Below, piece after piece: positions 25,935 through 35,183 of a stretch of 35,323 bases of DNA. The translations under genes were made by a program, and so were the position numbers. A model generated the notes under the pieces. That model was given only the letters and a program-made list of their open reading frames with translations, searched no databases and was not told the origin of the DNA. The DNA lies in NCBI GenBank assembly GCA_024226735.1, contig JAAELL010000388.1, positions 1 through 35,323 of the forward strand. Direction: 5' to 3'. How positions within the stretch are numbered: position 1 is the first letter of the stretch; the number at the start of each line of letters is the position of its first letter. The stretch comes from a bacterium. GTDB lineage: Bacteria > Planctomycetota > UBA1135 > GCA-002686595.

Positions 25935-26657
25935 GTGCTCTTTACCATCCTCACCCTCTTCCCCGAAGCTCTGGAGTCCTATCTCCAGGTCGGGGTCCTC
26001 GGAATCGCGCGCGAAAAGGGCCTCATCGAGGTCCGGCTCGTCGACTACCGCGATTGGGCCCGTGACCGCCATCGAACCGTGGACGACCGCCCCTTCGGCG
26101 GCGGACCGGGGATGGTGCTCAAGCCCGAGCCGATCGCCGACTGCATCGAATGGGTCGACGACACCTGGGGCCCCCACCGGCGCATCGCGCTGTGCCCCGC
26201 GGGCAAGCCGTTCCGCCAGGCGGACGCGGCCGACGTGCTCGCGAGCGAGCGCGTCCTGCTCGTCTGTGGGCGCTACGAGGGCTTCGACCAACGCCTGATC
26301 GACGAGCTCGCGATCGAGACCCTGTCGATCGGCGACTTCGTCTTGGCCGGCGGCGAGCTGCCGGCGCTCTGCGTCGTCGAAGCCGTCGCGCGCTTGATCC
26401 CCGGGACGCTCGGCGACGAGCGCTCGGCCGTGCTGGACTCGTTCCAGGCAGGCGGGCTCGACCACCCCCACTACACACGGCCGCGCGTCTGGCGCGGCCG
26501 CGGCGTTCCCGAGGTGCTCCTGAACGGCGACCACGCCGCGATCGATGCCTGGAGGGAAGAGGAAGCCAGAAAGCGAACACTGCGCGTGCGGCCGGACCTC
26601 GGCTCGACGCACAGCCCGAACACCCCCGACCGAATCCCCCGACCGGAGGGGCCCTGA
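25935..26657 (+). CDS. trmD: tRNA (guanine-N1)-methyltransferase
   Basis: TrmD methylates G37 of tRNAs with S-adenosylmethionine, which prevents frameshifting. From GTG 25935 the product is 240 residues and begins MLFTILTLFPE, the usual TrmD opening; TTG 25932 would add one residue. The SPOUT trefoil-knot segments are visible: RPFGGGPGMVLKPEP, LLVCGRYEGFDQR, and LSIGDFVLAGGELPAL, followed by LDHPHYTRPRVWRG and the C-terminal AWREEEARKRTL. It is followed after 14 bp by rplS, the usual partner, but rpsP and rimM, which often precede it, are absent. Confidence 0.96.
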   Translation: MLFTILTLFPEALESYLQVGVLGIAREKGLIEVRLVDYRDWARDRHRTVDDRPFGGGPGMVLKPEPIADCIEWVDDTWGPHRRIALCPAGKPFRQADAADVLASERVLLVCGRYEGFDQRLIDELAIETLSIGDFVLAGGELPALCVVEAVARLIPGTLGDERSAVLDSFQAGGLDHPHYTRPRVWRGRGVPEVLLNGDHAAIDAWREEEARKRTLRVRPDLGSTHSPNTPDRIPRPEGP

Positions 26658-26671
26658 GCGGCCCGCCAGCG

Positions 26672-27106
26672 ATGGACCTCATCCAACAGATCGAACAAGA
26701 GCTCGGCAAGAAGCACCTGCCCGCGGTGCACGTTGGCGACACCGTCGAAGTCCACTACCAGATCCGTGAAGGCGAAAAGGAGCGGATCCAGCTCTTCGTC
26801 GGCACGATCATCTCGATCAAGGGCCGCGGCATCCGCCGCACGGCGACGGTGCGCCGCATCGTCCAGGGCGAGGGCGTCGAGCGCGTTTTCCCGATCCACA
26901 GCCCGCGGGTCAAGGACGTCGTCGTCACCCGCCGCGGCGACGTGCGGCGGGCGAAGCTCTACTACCTCCGCGACCGCGTCGGCAAGAAGACGCGCGTGAA
27001 GGAGCTCCTGGGCGAGAAAGTGCGCCGCGACCGCGATGCCGAGAAGGCGCGTCGCGCGGCGGTGGCGGCCGAAGAGGCCGCGACGCCCGAGGAAGGCGCC
27101 GAGTAG
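26672..27106 (+). CDS. rplS: Ribosomal protein L19
   Basis: L19 sits at the 30S-50S interface of the ribosome. Residues ~1-115 match the family: VGDTVEVHYQIREGEKERIQLFVGTIISIKGRGIRRTATVR, VERVFPIHSPRV, and RRAKLYYLRDRVGKKTRVKE. L19 is typically ~115 residues; here an Arg/Glu/Ala-rich tail of about 30 residues extends it to 144. The 14-bp gap after trmD and the lack of a good ribosome-binding site suggest translational coupling. Confidence 0.96.
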   Translation: MDLIQQIEQELGKKHLPAVHVGDTVEVHYQIREGEKERIQLFVGTIISIKGRGIRRTATVRRIVQGEGVERVFPIHSPRVKDVVVTRRGDVRRAKLYYLRDRVGKKTRVKELLGEKVRRDRDAEKARRAAVAAEEAATPEEGAE

Positions 27107-27249
27107 CCTCGCGGGCTGAAGACGCAGCCCCCGAATCCCAATCAGCAGGTCGGCGAGGCATCGCCTCGCCCCGAGAAGCCCCGAGCCAACGTGGCTCCCC
27201 CACGAACGCACCGTCCCGCGGTGCGCCCCAACCCAACCCGCGCCGTGCG

Positions 27250-30216
27250 ATGGTCGAGAACCTAAGCCGCAAAGTCACCCTGATCCTCGCCCTCCTGGGC
27301 CTCGCCATCCTGTCGATCGGGATCATGCGTTTCCGCCTCGGCCTCGACCTGCGGGGAGGCACGCGTCTGGTCTACAGCGTCAACTTCCAGAAGGCGGTCG
27401 ACGAGGGCAAGATCCAGGCGGAAGAGGCGCTAGACAAGGACCGCCTCCTGGGCCAGATGATCGATATCTGGCGCAAGCGGATCGACCCGGACGGCGTGCG
27501 CGAGCCCGTCATCCGCAAGGAAGGCATCGACCGGATCGTCATCGAGCTGCCCGGCTCGGTCACCGAGATCCGCGAACGCGTCGTCTCGACGATCGCCGCG
27601 CCGATCGACATCCGCGGCGAGCGGATCGAGCTCGACCCGGCCGACGAGGACCAGGTCGAGCGCTTCCCGGTCGGCGGCGGCGTCATCGAGATCGAGAATG
27701 AGCAGATACGCTACGGCCGGCGCATCGGTAGCAGCCTCGAGCAAATCGACCGCGGCTACCTCGGGACGACCAAGGCGGCCCACGCGGCGGGCGCGAGCAT
27801 CGAGCTACGCGCCTCCGACCCGTGGCGCCAGAAGATCGAGAACATCGGCAGCCTCGGCTTCTACATCGCCGCCAAGGCGGGCGACTTCGAGAGCCGCAGT
27901 GTCGACCTCAGCGCCGAGACGCAGAAGGCCAAGGACTGGGCGATCGCCAACCCCGGCGCCGAGATCACCGAGTACAACGCGCTGCTGGCCGAGTCGCCCG
28001 ACGCCGACCTCAAACGCCTGCGCTTCTTCCCCATGGAGGCGAACGAGGACAACAAGGAGCTCTCGTTCTCCGATCGGCTGCGGGCCCTGATCGTCGAGAA
28101 GGATCCCGACTGGCACTTCACGGGCTCGGACCTCCCCGCCGTCTACCCCTCGAACGACAGCCTCGGTCGCCTCGCCGTCGGCTTCCGCCTCGCGGACACG
28201 CGCAGCGCGGACTTCACCGACTTCACCGAGGAGCACATCGACCAGCAGATGGCGATCGTCATCAACGACGAGATCGCCACGTTCCCGGTCATCCGCAACA
28301 CGCTCCCCGGCGGCGGCGTGATCGAGGGTGGCGCCAAGGGCTTCTCCAACGACGAGGTCAACCACCTGATCGCCGTGCTGCGCTCGGGCTCGCTGCGCAT
28401 CAAGCCGCAGTTCGAGGCCCAGGAAACCGTCGGCGCGACGCTTGGCAGCGACTACGTGCGGCGCGGCGCGCTCAGCGCGACGCTCGGCCTCTTGTTCGTG
28501 ATCATCTTCGTGATCGTCTACTACCGGCGGCTCGGCATCTTCGCGGCGATGAGCCTGCTCTTCAACCTGTCGCTCTTGATGGGTGCGCTCTCGTTCCTGC
28601 GCGCGACGCTGACGCTGCCCGGCGTCGCGGGGATCATCCTGACGGTCGGTATGGCTGTCGACGCGAACATCCTGATCTACGAGCGCATCCGCGAGGAGGC
28701 GTTACGCGGACGCAAGCCGATGCAGGCCGCGAAGGACGGCTTCAAGAACGCGCTCTCGACGATCGTCGACGCCAACCTGACGACGCTGATCACGGCGCTA
28801 ATCCTCTATAAGTTCGGCACGGGTCCCGTGCGCGGCTTCGCGACGACGCTCAGCATCGGCATCTTGACCTCGATGTTCTCGGCCCTGGTCGTCACGCGCG
28901 TCCTGGTCCACATCCAGCTCGAGAAGGGCATCGAGAGCTTCAACATGATGCGCCTCGTCCAGGAGACGAAGATCGCCTTCATGAGTAAGGCGCGCGTCGC
29001 GATGATCGCGTCGAGTGTCCTGATCGTCGCCGGGGTCGGTCTCTTCATGTCGATCGAAGACAAGGATAAGCTCGGCATCGACTTCCTCGGCGGACTGACC
29101 ATGACGATCCGCACGGAGCAGACGCACACCGAACAGGCGATGCGCACGACCGTGAAGGGCCTCGGCGGGGAGATCGGCAAGTCGGCCGAGGTGAAGGCGA
29201 TCCTCGACTCGGGCGATTCGAGCGGCTACTCGCAGTTCCGCATCACGTTCAAGTCCGAGCAAGAGCCGGACGTGGTCAAGGGCATCATCCGCCGGTCGCT
29301 CGAGGAGCAGGGCTTGCTCCAGAAGGGTCCGACGGCCGACTTCGCCATCGACGGAACGAGCGCTTCGGGCACCCTGTACTTCGAGCGCTCGCACGCGGCC
29401 GCCGACATCCAGGGCGCTCTGACGGGTATGGGGATCGCGGACGCCAACGTGACGGTCGCGCCAGGCGCCGCAACGAACGTGTTCCGCTTCACCGGAACGC
29501 TCTCGAGCACGCGCAGCCCGGACGCCCTCGCCGATCAGATCGGCGCGACGCTCCCGACCAAGCTCGATACCGCGGACGACCCGTTCCTGCTCGCCTCCCC
29601 CATCTCCGAGGTGTCCCTGGTCGGTGCCCAGGTCGTCGGCGAGCTGCGCGACAAGGCGATCTTCGCGATCCTGATCAGTCTGTTCGCCGTCGTGATGTAC
29701 ATCCGCGTGCGCTTCACCGAGTACTCGTTCGGCTTCGCCGCGGTGATCGCGCTCGTGCACGACGTGCTGATCACTCTGGGCTGCCTGGCGGTCGCCATCA
29801 AGTCGGGCCTGATCGAGGCCGAGCTGAGCCTCCCGATGATCGCGGCGTTCCTGACGATCATCGGCTACTCGCTCAACGACACGATCGTCGTGTTCGACCG
29901 CGTGCGTGAGAACCTGCCGCGCTCGAAGGGCTCGCTGAGCGAGGTCATCGACCGGTCGCTGAACCAGACGCTCGCGCGGACGCTGCTGACTTCGGTCACG
30001 ACCTTGATCACGGTCCTGTTGCTGCTGTTCTTCAACCTCGGCAGCCGCAACGTCCTCGAGGGATTCGCATTTGCGCTGGCCGTCGGCGTGATCGTCGGAA
30101 CGTACTCGTCGATGTTCGTCGCGAGCCCCGCACTGCTCTGGCTGGAAACGATGCGGCGCAAGGGCGGCGATGGCGGCGAAGCCGTGGCGACCGAGGTGCA
30201 AGCGGTCCCGAGCTGA
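27250..30216 (+). CDS. secDF: SecDF fusion, protein translocase accessory subunit
   Basis: SecDF uses the proton gradient to pull proteins across the inner membrane after SecYEG. The 988 residues join both halves. The SecD half (~1-580) has TM1 (~8-26), GLDLRGGTRLV (31-41), the P1 periplasmic domain, and the membrane core with ETVGATLGSDYVRRG and VGMAVDANILIYERIREE. The SecF half (~585-988) has its own TM1, GIDFLGGLTM (from 609), and LTIIGYSLNDTIVVFDRVREN. Fusions are common in planctomycetes. A ~45-residue insertion (~141-186) in P1 is odd (see findings). No yajC is nearby. It follows rplS by 143 bp; no good ribosome-binding site is seen. Confidence 0.95.
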   Translation: MVENLSRKVTLILALLGLAILSIGIMRFRLGLDLRGGTRLVYSVNFQKAVDEGKIQAEEALDKDRLLGQMIDIWRKRIDPDGVREPVIRKEGIDRIVIELPGSVTEIRERVVSTIAAPIDIRGERIELDPADEDQVERFPVGGGVIEIENEQIRYGRRIGSSLEQIDRGYLGTTKAAHAAGASIELRASDPWRQKIENIGSLGFYIAAKAGDFESRSVDLSAETQKAKDWAIANPGAEITEYNALLAESPDADLKRLRFFPMEANEDNKELSFSDRLRALIVEKDPDWHFTGSDLPAVYPSNDSLGRLAVGFRLADTRSADFTDFTEEHIDQQMAIVINDEIATFPVIRNTLPGGGVIEGGAKGFSNDEVNHLIAVLRSGSLRIKPQFEAQETVGATLGSDYVRRGALSATLGLLFVIIFVIVYYRRLGIFAAMSLLFNLSLLMGALSFLRATLTLPGVAGIILTVGMAVDANILIYERIREEALRGRKPMQAAKDGFKNALSTIVDANLTTLITALILYKFGTGPVRGFATTLSIGILTSMFSALVVTRVLVHIQLEKGIESFNMMRLVQETKIAFMSKARVAMIASSVLIVAGVGLFMSIEDKDKLGIDFLGGLTMTIRTEQTHTEQAMRTTVKGLGGEIGKSAEVKAILDSGDSSGYSQFRITFKSEQEPDVVKGIIRRSLEEQGLLQKGPTADFAIDGTSASGTLYFERSHAAADIQGALTGMGIADANVTVAPGAATNVFRFTGTLSSTRSPDALADQIGATLPTKLDTADDPFLLASPISEVSLVGAQVVGELRDKAIFAILISLFAVVMYIRVRFTEYSFGFAAVIALVHDVLITLGCLAVAIKSGLIEAELSLPMIAAFLTIIGYSLNDTIVVFDRVRENLPRSKGSLSEVIDRSLNQTLARTLLTSVTTLITVLLLLFFNLGSRNVLEGFAFALAVGVIVGTYSSMFVASPALLWLETMRRKGGDGGEAVATEVQAVPS

Positions 30217-30287
30217 GAGTCGGCCCCGGGGACATCGCAACATCCTCCCCTCGTCCCGACCTGGCCCAGTCCAGAAAACGAGGCACC

Positions 30288-30320
30288 CGACCCCCGCTCC
30301 CACCCCGGGAACGGGGGTCG
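30288..30320 (+). terminator. Probable terminator hairpin after secDF
   Basis: cgacccccg (30288-30296) pairs perfectly with cgggggtcg (30312-30320) around a 15-nt loop, about 71 bp after the secDF stop. It is followed by tgtcatt, not a strong T-tract. Confidence 0.5.
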
Positions 30321-30417
30321 TGTCATTAGGAGCGGTGAGCCGGTTAGACTCGTGGTGGCGCGATCAACTCGGACACCCGCAGGTGCCTCTCTCCACCACG
30401 GCCAGCCCCACCCTGCC

Positions 30418-32421
30418 ATGAGTCGCTCGAAGACATTCTCCCTCCTTCTCGCTTCCCTCCTCTCCACCCAGCTAGCCGGCGCCGCCACGACGCAGACCCC
30501 GCACATCGACGTCGGGTTCTCGGAAAAGACTCCCTTGCCCGACGCCGACCTCGTCGTGGTCCGTGAGCGCTTCTACGGCGCCCAGGGCATCGACCTGACC
30601 GCGTACGGAATCGGGACCGGCAACACCGACTACGTCCAATCCATCTACGTTCGTTTCCGCAAAGGCACCGGCGGCGGCAGCCCCGCCTGGTTCCGCGAAC
30701 GGATCACCTTCCCGCCGGACGTCGAGGTGCTCGCCGTCATCAGTGATGGCGCCCTGCTCGGCGGCAACGCAGACGACGGTCAGCTCTCCCAGCTCGACGC
30801 AATCTTCGGTCTCGATCCGATGTTCGCCGACGACTACTCCTCGCCTGGACGCGGCCTCGAGGAGGACGACTTCGCGTTCGTCTCCTCCTCGAACGACGTG
30901 TTCCTCCTCCACAGCCGCATCACGAACGACGTCGACGACGTTCGCATCCTGATCGACTTCGGTAGCTCGTTCCCCGCGGAATCGACGTTCACCGTCGAGT
31001 CGCCCGACGTCGGCCTGCCGAGCGCCGACCCGATGAGCCAGGGCATCCGCATCGGTGGATCGGGCGGGGCGATTCCGGGCAGCGGTGACGGCGGCGAAGC
31101 CCGCAGCCTCGTCGACATCCCCCTGACCGGCCCGGGGACCTGGCTCGCTCGCGACGGCTTCCACGTGTCCGCGATCTCCAGCATCTTCTTCGCCCGCAAC
31201 GGAGACGGCACGCGGCTCGACATCTACGACCTGGCGATCGGACTACCGATCCCCGCGGTGCTGCGCACGACCTCCCCCGGCAACGGCACGGAGTTCGCCC
31301 AGGGGCCGAACAACAGCCTGTACTGCTTCGCCCCCGGCGCCGGCGCGGGCTACTTCAACATCGAGGCGCGAACGGCGACGCCCGACCCGCTCAATGAAGA
31401 CCTGTCGGGCGACATCACCGGCGCGAGCGGCGACGGCGGCGAGGAGTCCGTGTGGCTCGTGCGCGACCGTTCGGGCAACAACAACACCAAGATCGACCGC
31501 GTCCGCGCATCGAACATGGTGCTGCAGGAGTCCTACACGATCGACCCGGCGCTGCTGCCGGTGCCCGTCGGCATGGTGAACGGCTCGGACGGCAGGCTGT
31601 ACGTTCTGGGCCAAACGGGCGAGCTCGTGCGCTTCGACCCGGGGTCGGGCTTGTACTCGGTCGCTTGGAACTCGGGCCAGACCGACTACGTCGAGATCGG
31701 GACCAACCTCCGGCACTCGACCCTGTACCTGCTTCGCGATGCGGGGCCGACGTCATCGATCGATCTCTTCGACGTCGCGAGCGGCGTCGGCCAGATCGAT
31801 GCCGGTAGCCTCGCCGAACGCACCCCCATCGACATCGTCGGCGGCCCGCTGGGGACCGTGTGCGTCATCGGCGCCGGCGACGCGACGCAACCCGAGCGCC
31901 TGTGGATCGCCGACGCGAGCATCCTGGCGTTCACCGACCGCATCAGCCTCGACGGTCTCGACGGCGAGATCTACGGTCTGTCCGCGTTCTTCCCCGGAGG
32001 CTTCGGGCTCAACTACTGCGGACCGGCGGTGCCGAACTCCGGCGGCGGTTCCGCGGTGATCCGCGCCAGCGGCGACCAGACGGCCGGCGGCGACGTCGTG
32101 CTGTCGGCTTGGAGCCTGCCGCAGTACCAGATCGGCTACTTCCTCGTGGGCCAAGGGTCCGGCACGCTGTTCCCGGTCAACGGTTCCGACGGTCGCCTGT
32201 GCCTGCTCGGGGACGCGGTCGGACGCTACAACCATCCCAGCCAAGTCATGAACACCGGAGCTCTGGGACGGCTGTTCCTGGGGATCGACTCGAGTCAGCT
32301 CCCCATGAGCCCGGTGACCGCAGCGATGCCCGGTGAGACGTGGAACTTCCAGTGCTGGTTCCGCGACAACCCGAACCAGACGTCGCACTTCACGGACGCC
32401 ACTGCCGTGACGTTCTTGTAA
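30418..32421 (+). CDS. Large secreted protein of a tandem paralogous pair, first copy
   Basis: The 667-residue protein has a signal peptide (1-22, cut near AGAATTQ). An N-terminal domain (~25-250) with DLVVVRERFYGAQGIDLTAYG is followed by a middle part with repeated beta-strand motifs (LRTTSPGNGTEFAQGPNNSLY, DGRLYVLGQTGELVRFDPGSG), probably a beta-propeller. The C-terminal module (533-667) has YCGPAVPNSGG, a GSDGRLCLLGDAVGRYN turn, and WNFQCWFRD, as in two other proteins of this window. The product is exported; its target is unknown. I chose ATG 30418 because the signal peptide starts there. It is about 60% similar by eye to the next gene. Confidence 0.85.
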   Translation: MSRSKTFSLLLASLLSTQLAGAATTQTPHIDVGFSEKTPLPDADLVVVRERFYGAQGIDLTAYGIGTGNTDYVQSIYVRFRKGTGGGSPAWFRERITFPPDVEVLAVISDGALLGGNADDGQLSQLDAIFGLDPMFADDYSSPGRGLEEDDFAFVSSSNDVFLLHSRITNDVDDVRILIDFGSSFPAESTFTVESPDVGLPSADPMSQGIRIGGSGGAIPGSGDGGEARSLVDIPLTGPGTWLARDGFHVSAISSIFFARNGDGTRLDIYDLAIGLPIPAVLRTTSPGNGTEFAQGPNNSLYCFAPGAGAGYFNIEARTATPDPLNEDLSGDITGASGDGGEESVWLVRDRSGNNNTKIDRVRASNMVLQESYTIDPALLPVPVGMVNGSDGRLYVLGQTGELVRFDPGSGLYSVAWNSGQTDYVEIGTNLRHSTLYLLRDAGPTSSIDLFDVASGVGQIDAGSLAERTPIDIVGGPLGTVCVIGAGDATQPERLWIADASILAFTDRISLDGLDGEIYGLSAFFPGGFGLNYCGPAVPNSGGGSAVIRASGDQTAGGDVVLSAWSLPQYQIGYFLVGQGSGTLFPVNGSDGRLCLLGDAVGRYNHPSQVMNTGALGRLFLGIDSSQLPMSPVTAAMPGETWNFQCWFRDNPNQTSHFTDATAVTFL

Positions 32422-32462
32422 GCGAGCATCCGCGAACGCCGGGCTGGGCTCGGTGCTCACTC

Positions 32463-32484
32463 CGCGGCCGTCCACCCGGCCGCG
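32463..32484 (+). terminator. Hairpin between the paralogous secreted genes
   Basis: cgcggccg and cggccgcg pair perfectly around the 6-nt loop tccacc, 41 bp after the stop of the first paralog, followed by ttcagcttgttt, a modest T-rich run. It could attenuate readthrough into the second gene. Confidence 0.5.
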
Positions 32485-32563
32485 TTCAGCTTGTTTCCGC
32501 GCACGGGGACAGCGACGCGTTCGCTGCCCCGACTCTCCGTTCCTCTTCCCCAGCAGAAGTCTC

Positions 32564-34543
32564 ATGACTCGCACCTCACCGCTTTCCATCATCCTCTGCT
32601 TCCTCGCGAGTTCCGCAGCGCTCGCCCAGGACCCCATTACCGACGTCGGCTTCGCGCCCGTGACCAGCAACCCCGACGTCGACCTCGTCGTCGTCCGCGA
32701 GCGCTCCTACGGCGCCGGGGGCGTCGACCTGACGGCCTACGGCATCGGCACCGCTCCCGTCGACTTCGTCCAGTCGATCTACCTGCGCCTCAACAAGGAG
32801 GGCGGCAACGGGTCGACCGGCTTCCGCGCGAAGGTGACCTTCCCCGTGGGCGTCGAGATCCTCGGCGTGATCACCGACGAGGCGGACCTCGGCGGGTCCG
32901 CCGACGACGGCCTCTTGACCGGCACCGATGACGTGTTCGGCCTCGGCCCGGCGCAAGCCGACAACTACTCCGCGCCCTCGCGTGGCCTCGAGAGCGGCGA
33001 CCACTACTGCCTCGTCTCCACCAACGTCTTGTACGTCCAACCGACGATCACCAACGACGTTGACGACCTGCGCATCATCATCGACTACGGAACCTCGTTC
33101 CCCGTCGACCTCACTTTCGACATCGAGAGCGCCGACGCGAGCGTTCCGAGCGTCGAGTCGCTCTCCGTCGGGATGCAAATCGGTGACGGCGGCGTTCCCG
33201 GCAGTGGTGACGGCGGCGAAGCACGCGGCCAGATCGGAATCCCGCTCACCGCGGCCGTCGCGTCGACCGAGGGCACGGGCTTCCTGCTCGACCCGGTCGA
33301 CACCGTCTACCTCGCGCGCGACAACGGCGCGGCGACACTCGACGCGTTCGACACCACCCAAGGCTTCGTGGTGCCCGGAATCATGCGCGTGTCGACGCCC
33401 GCCAATGGCTCGGCGTTCACCAATGGTCCTTCCGGCTACCTGTACCCGATCGGGTTCGCGACCGGCGCGGGCTACTTCGACGTCGTCAACAGCGACTCGG
33501 TCTCGCGGCCGCTCAGCGACGATCTGCCCGGCCAGACGATGGGTGCGACCGGCGACGGCGGCTCGACGAACCTGTGGCTGACACGCGACCGCTCGAACGG
33601 CAACAGCCACATCGATCGCGTCCGTGCCTCGAACATGAACATCCAGCAGTCGTTCGCGATCGACGACGCGTTGCTGCCGACGCCGGTGGGCATCGTGAAC
33701 GCCTCGGACGGCATGCTGTACGTCCTCGGCCAGACGGGTGAGCTAATCCAGTTCGATCCGCAGAACGAAACCATCACCACGGTCTGGAGCTCGGGGCAAG
33801 CCGACTACACCGAGATCGCGCGCAACGGCGCAGGCTCGATGCTGTTCCTGCTGCGCGACAACGGCGTGAACTCGACAGTCGACTTCTTCGACGTCGCGTC
33901 GTCCATGGGCACGATCGGCACGGCGAGCTTCGGCGAAGTGCGCCCCATGGCGATCGCGATGGGGCCGGACGCCATGCTCCACGTCGTGGGCGACGGCTTC
34001 GCGGGCCAGAACCTGACGCACTGGATCCTCGATCCGGCGAGCGGTGCCGCGGTCTCGGAGACCGCCTGCACGAACCTCGAGGGGAGCTTCTTCGGAGTGG
34101 CGAGCTTCTCGCCCCCCGGCGTCGGGACTTCGTACTGCGGACCCGCGATCGCCAACTCGAGCGGCCGCTCGGCGTTCCTGCGCGCGAACGGCTCGGGCGT
34201 AGCTGGCGAGAGCCTGCACCTCTCGGCCTGGGCGCTGCCCCGCGACCAGTTCGGCTTCTTCTTGGTCGCGCAGGGCAACGGCGTCCTCTTCCCCGTCCCG
34301 CAGAGCCAGGGCCGCCTGTGCCTCCTGGGCGGCGACATCGGCCGGTACAACAGCGCGAGCCAGATCCAGAACACCGGCACCATCGGGCGCTTCTTCTTGG
34401 ACATCGACACGGGCGCGCTGCCGATGAACCCCGAGACCGCCGCGATGGCCGGCGAGACCTGGAACTTCCAGGCCTGGTATCGTGACGACAACCCGATGAC
34501 GACCTCGAACTTCACCGACGCGACCGCATTGACGTTTCAGTGA
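32564..34543 (+). CDS. Large secreted protein of a tandem paralogous pair, second copy
   Basis: The 659-residue protein has a signal peptide (1-21, cut near AALAQDP). It follows the first copy domain for domain: DLVVVRERSYGAGGVDLTAYG, ITNDVDDLRIIIDYG, GSGDGGEARGQIGIPL, DGMLYVLGQTGELIQFDP, IDRVRASNMNIQQ, and the C-terminal module (524-659) with YCGPAIANSSG, QSQGRLCLLGGDIGRYN and WNFQAWYRD. The gap to the first copy is 142 bp. No other gene tells us the role; a cell-surface or extracellular function is likely. I chose ATG 32564 for the signal peptide. Confidence 0.85.
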   Translation: MTRTSPLSIILCFLASSAALAQDPITDVGFAPVTSNPDVDLVVVRERSYGAGGVDLTAYGIGTAPVDFVQSIYLRLNKEGGNGSTGFRAKVTFPVGVEILGVITDEADLGGSADDGLLTGTDDVFGLGPAQADNYSAPSRGLESGDHYCLVSTNVLYVQPTITNDVDDLRIIIDYGTSFPVDLTFDIESADASVPSVESLSVGMQIGDGGVPGSGDGGEARGQIGIPLTAAVASTEGTGFLLDPVDTVYLARDNGAATLDAFDTTQGFVVPGIMRVSTPANGSAFTNGPSGYLYPIGFATGAGYFDVVNSDSVSRPLSDDLPGQTMGATGDGGSTNLWLTRDRSNGNSHIDRVRASNMNIQQSFAIDDALLPTPVGIVNASDGMLYVLGQTGELIQFDPQNETITTVWSSGQADYTEIARNGAGSMLFLLRDNGVNSTVDFFDVASSMGTIGTASFGEVRPMAIAMGPDAMLHVVGDGFAGQNLTHWILDPASGAAVSETACTNLEGSFFGVASFSPPGVGTSYCGPAIANSSGRSAFLRANGSGVAGESLHLSAWALPRDQFGFFLVAQGNGVLFPVPQSQGRLCLLGGDIGRYNSASQIQNTGTIGRFFLDIDTGALPMNPETAAMAGETWNFQAWYRDDNPMTTSNFTDATALTFQ

Positions 34544-34579
34544 CACGAACAGTCACTGTTAGCTCACGCACTGTCCCCA

Positions 34580-34619
34580 AGCGCCCCCGCTGGAGCCGAC
34601 TCGGCCCGGCGGGGGCGCT
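34580..34619 (+). terminator. Strong hairpin after the second secreted gene
   Basis: agcgcccccgc (34580-34590) pairs perfectly over 11 bp with gcgggggcgct (34609-34619). It is 36 bp after the stop codon and is followed by ctctctg, not a T-tract. A small palindrome aacagt-c-actgtt (34548-34560) lies between the stop codon and the hairpin. Confidence 0.6.
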
Positions 34620-34706
34620 CTCTCTGAACTGCAGAGACGCGTCTCCACGTCGCAGAGGCCGGAAGGAAAGCGGGTACGAGCGCTGCAGCTCGGTACTATT
34701 GGCGCC

Positions 34707-35153
34707 ATGAGAGCCTTGTTGGGTCTCCTGGTGCTGGGCGGGATCTTCGTCCTCGCTGCCACTTGGCAGGACAGGCGCACCGCCGAGCTGCGCCGTCAGC
34801 GAGCGCACCGCTTCGGCATCCCCGACGCAGAGGCTCAGGTCGACGACGGCTGGAGCACACTCGTGCTCGGGAACCCGAGCGGAGCCGAGCCGCTCGCGCC
34901 CCTCGAGGCGGCGCCCCCGGAAGACACTCCTGACCCGGACACTTGGGACCCGCCCGCCTACCAGCCGGATTACCGTTACGTCGTCGCCAAGAACGACGTG
35001 CTCGGCGTCATCTGCCAACGCCACTACGACTCGGCGCGCAAGGAGCTCGTCGACGCGATCGCGGCTTACAACGAGCTGAAGAACGCCAACGACATCGGCG
35101 AAGGACAGGTGCTGCTCCTGCCGGACGAAGAGCTGCTGGACCTCGGCGACTGA
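34707..35153 (+). CDS. Small membrane-anchored LysM-like protein
   Basis: The 148-residue protein has one N-terminal membrane segment (~2-19, LLGLLVLGGIFVLAATW), then a charged linker (~20-90) with a Pro/Asp/Glu-rich part, then a C-terminal LysM-like domain (~92-142): YVVAKNDVLGVICQRHY, a helix, YNELKNANDIGEGQVLLLP. LysM domains bind peptidoglycan or chitin glycans; here the usual glycine of 'KxGDTL' is replaced by Asn (KNDVL). The domain assignment is by eye. It is downstream of the secreted pair but separated by a strong hairpin, so it is probably its own unit. Confidence 0.68.
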   Translation: MRALLGLLVLGGIFVLAATWQDRRTAELRRQRAHRFGIPDAEAQVDDGWSTLVLGNPSGAEPLAPLEAAPPEDTPDPDTWDPPAYQPDYRYVVAKNDVLGVICQRHYDSARKELVDAIAAYNELKNANDIGEGQVLLLPDEELLDLGD

Positions 35154-35183
35154 GGCCGAGTCGGGACAGGCTAGTCGTAGTTA

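Noticed and set aside
32463..34619. The terminator-like hairpins as certain rho-independent terminators
   Set aside because: The stems are good but none has a clear T-tract, so they are listed only as probable hairpins.
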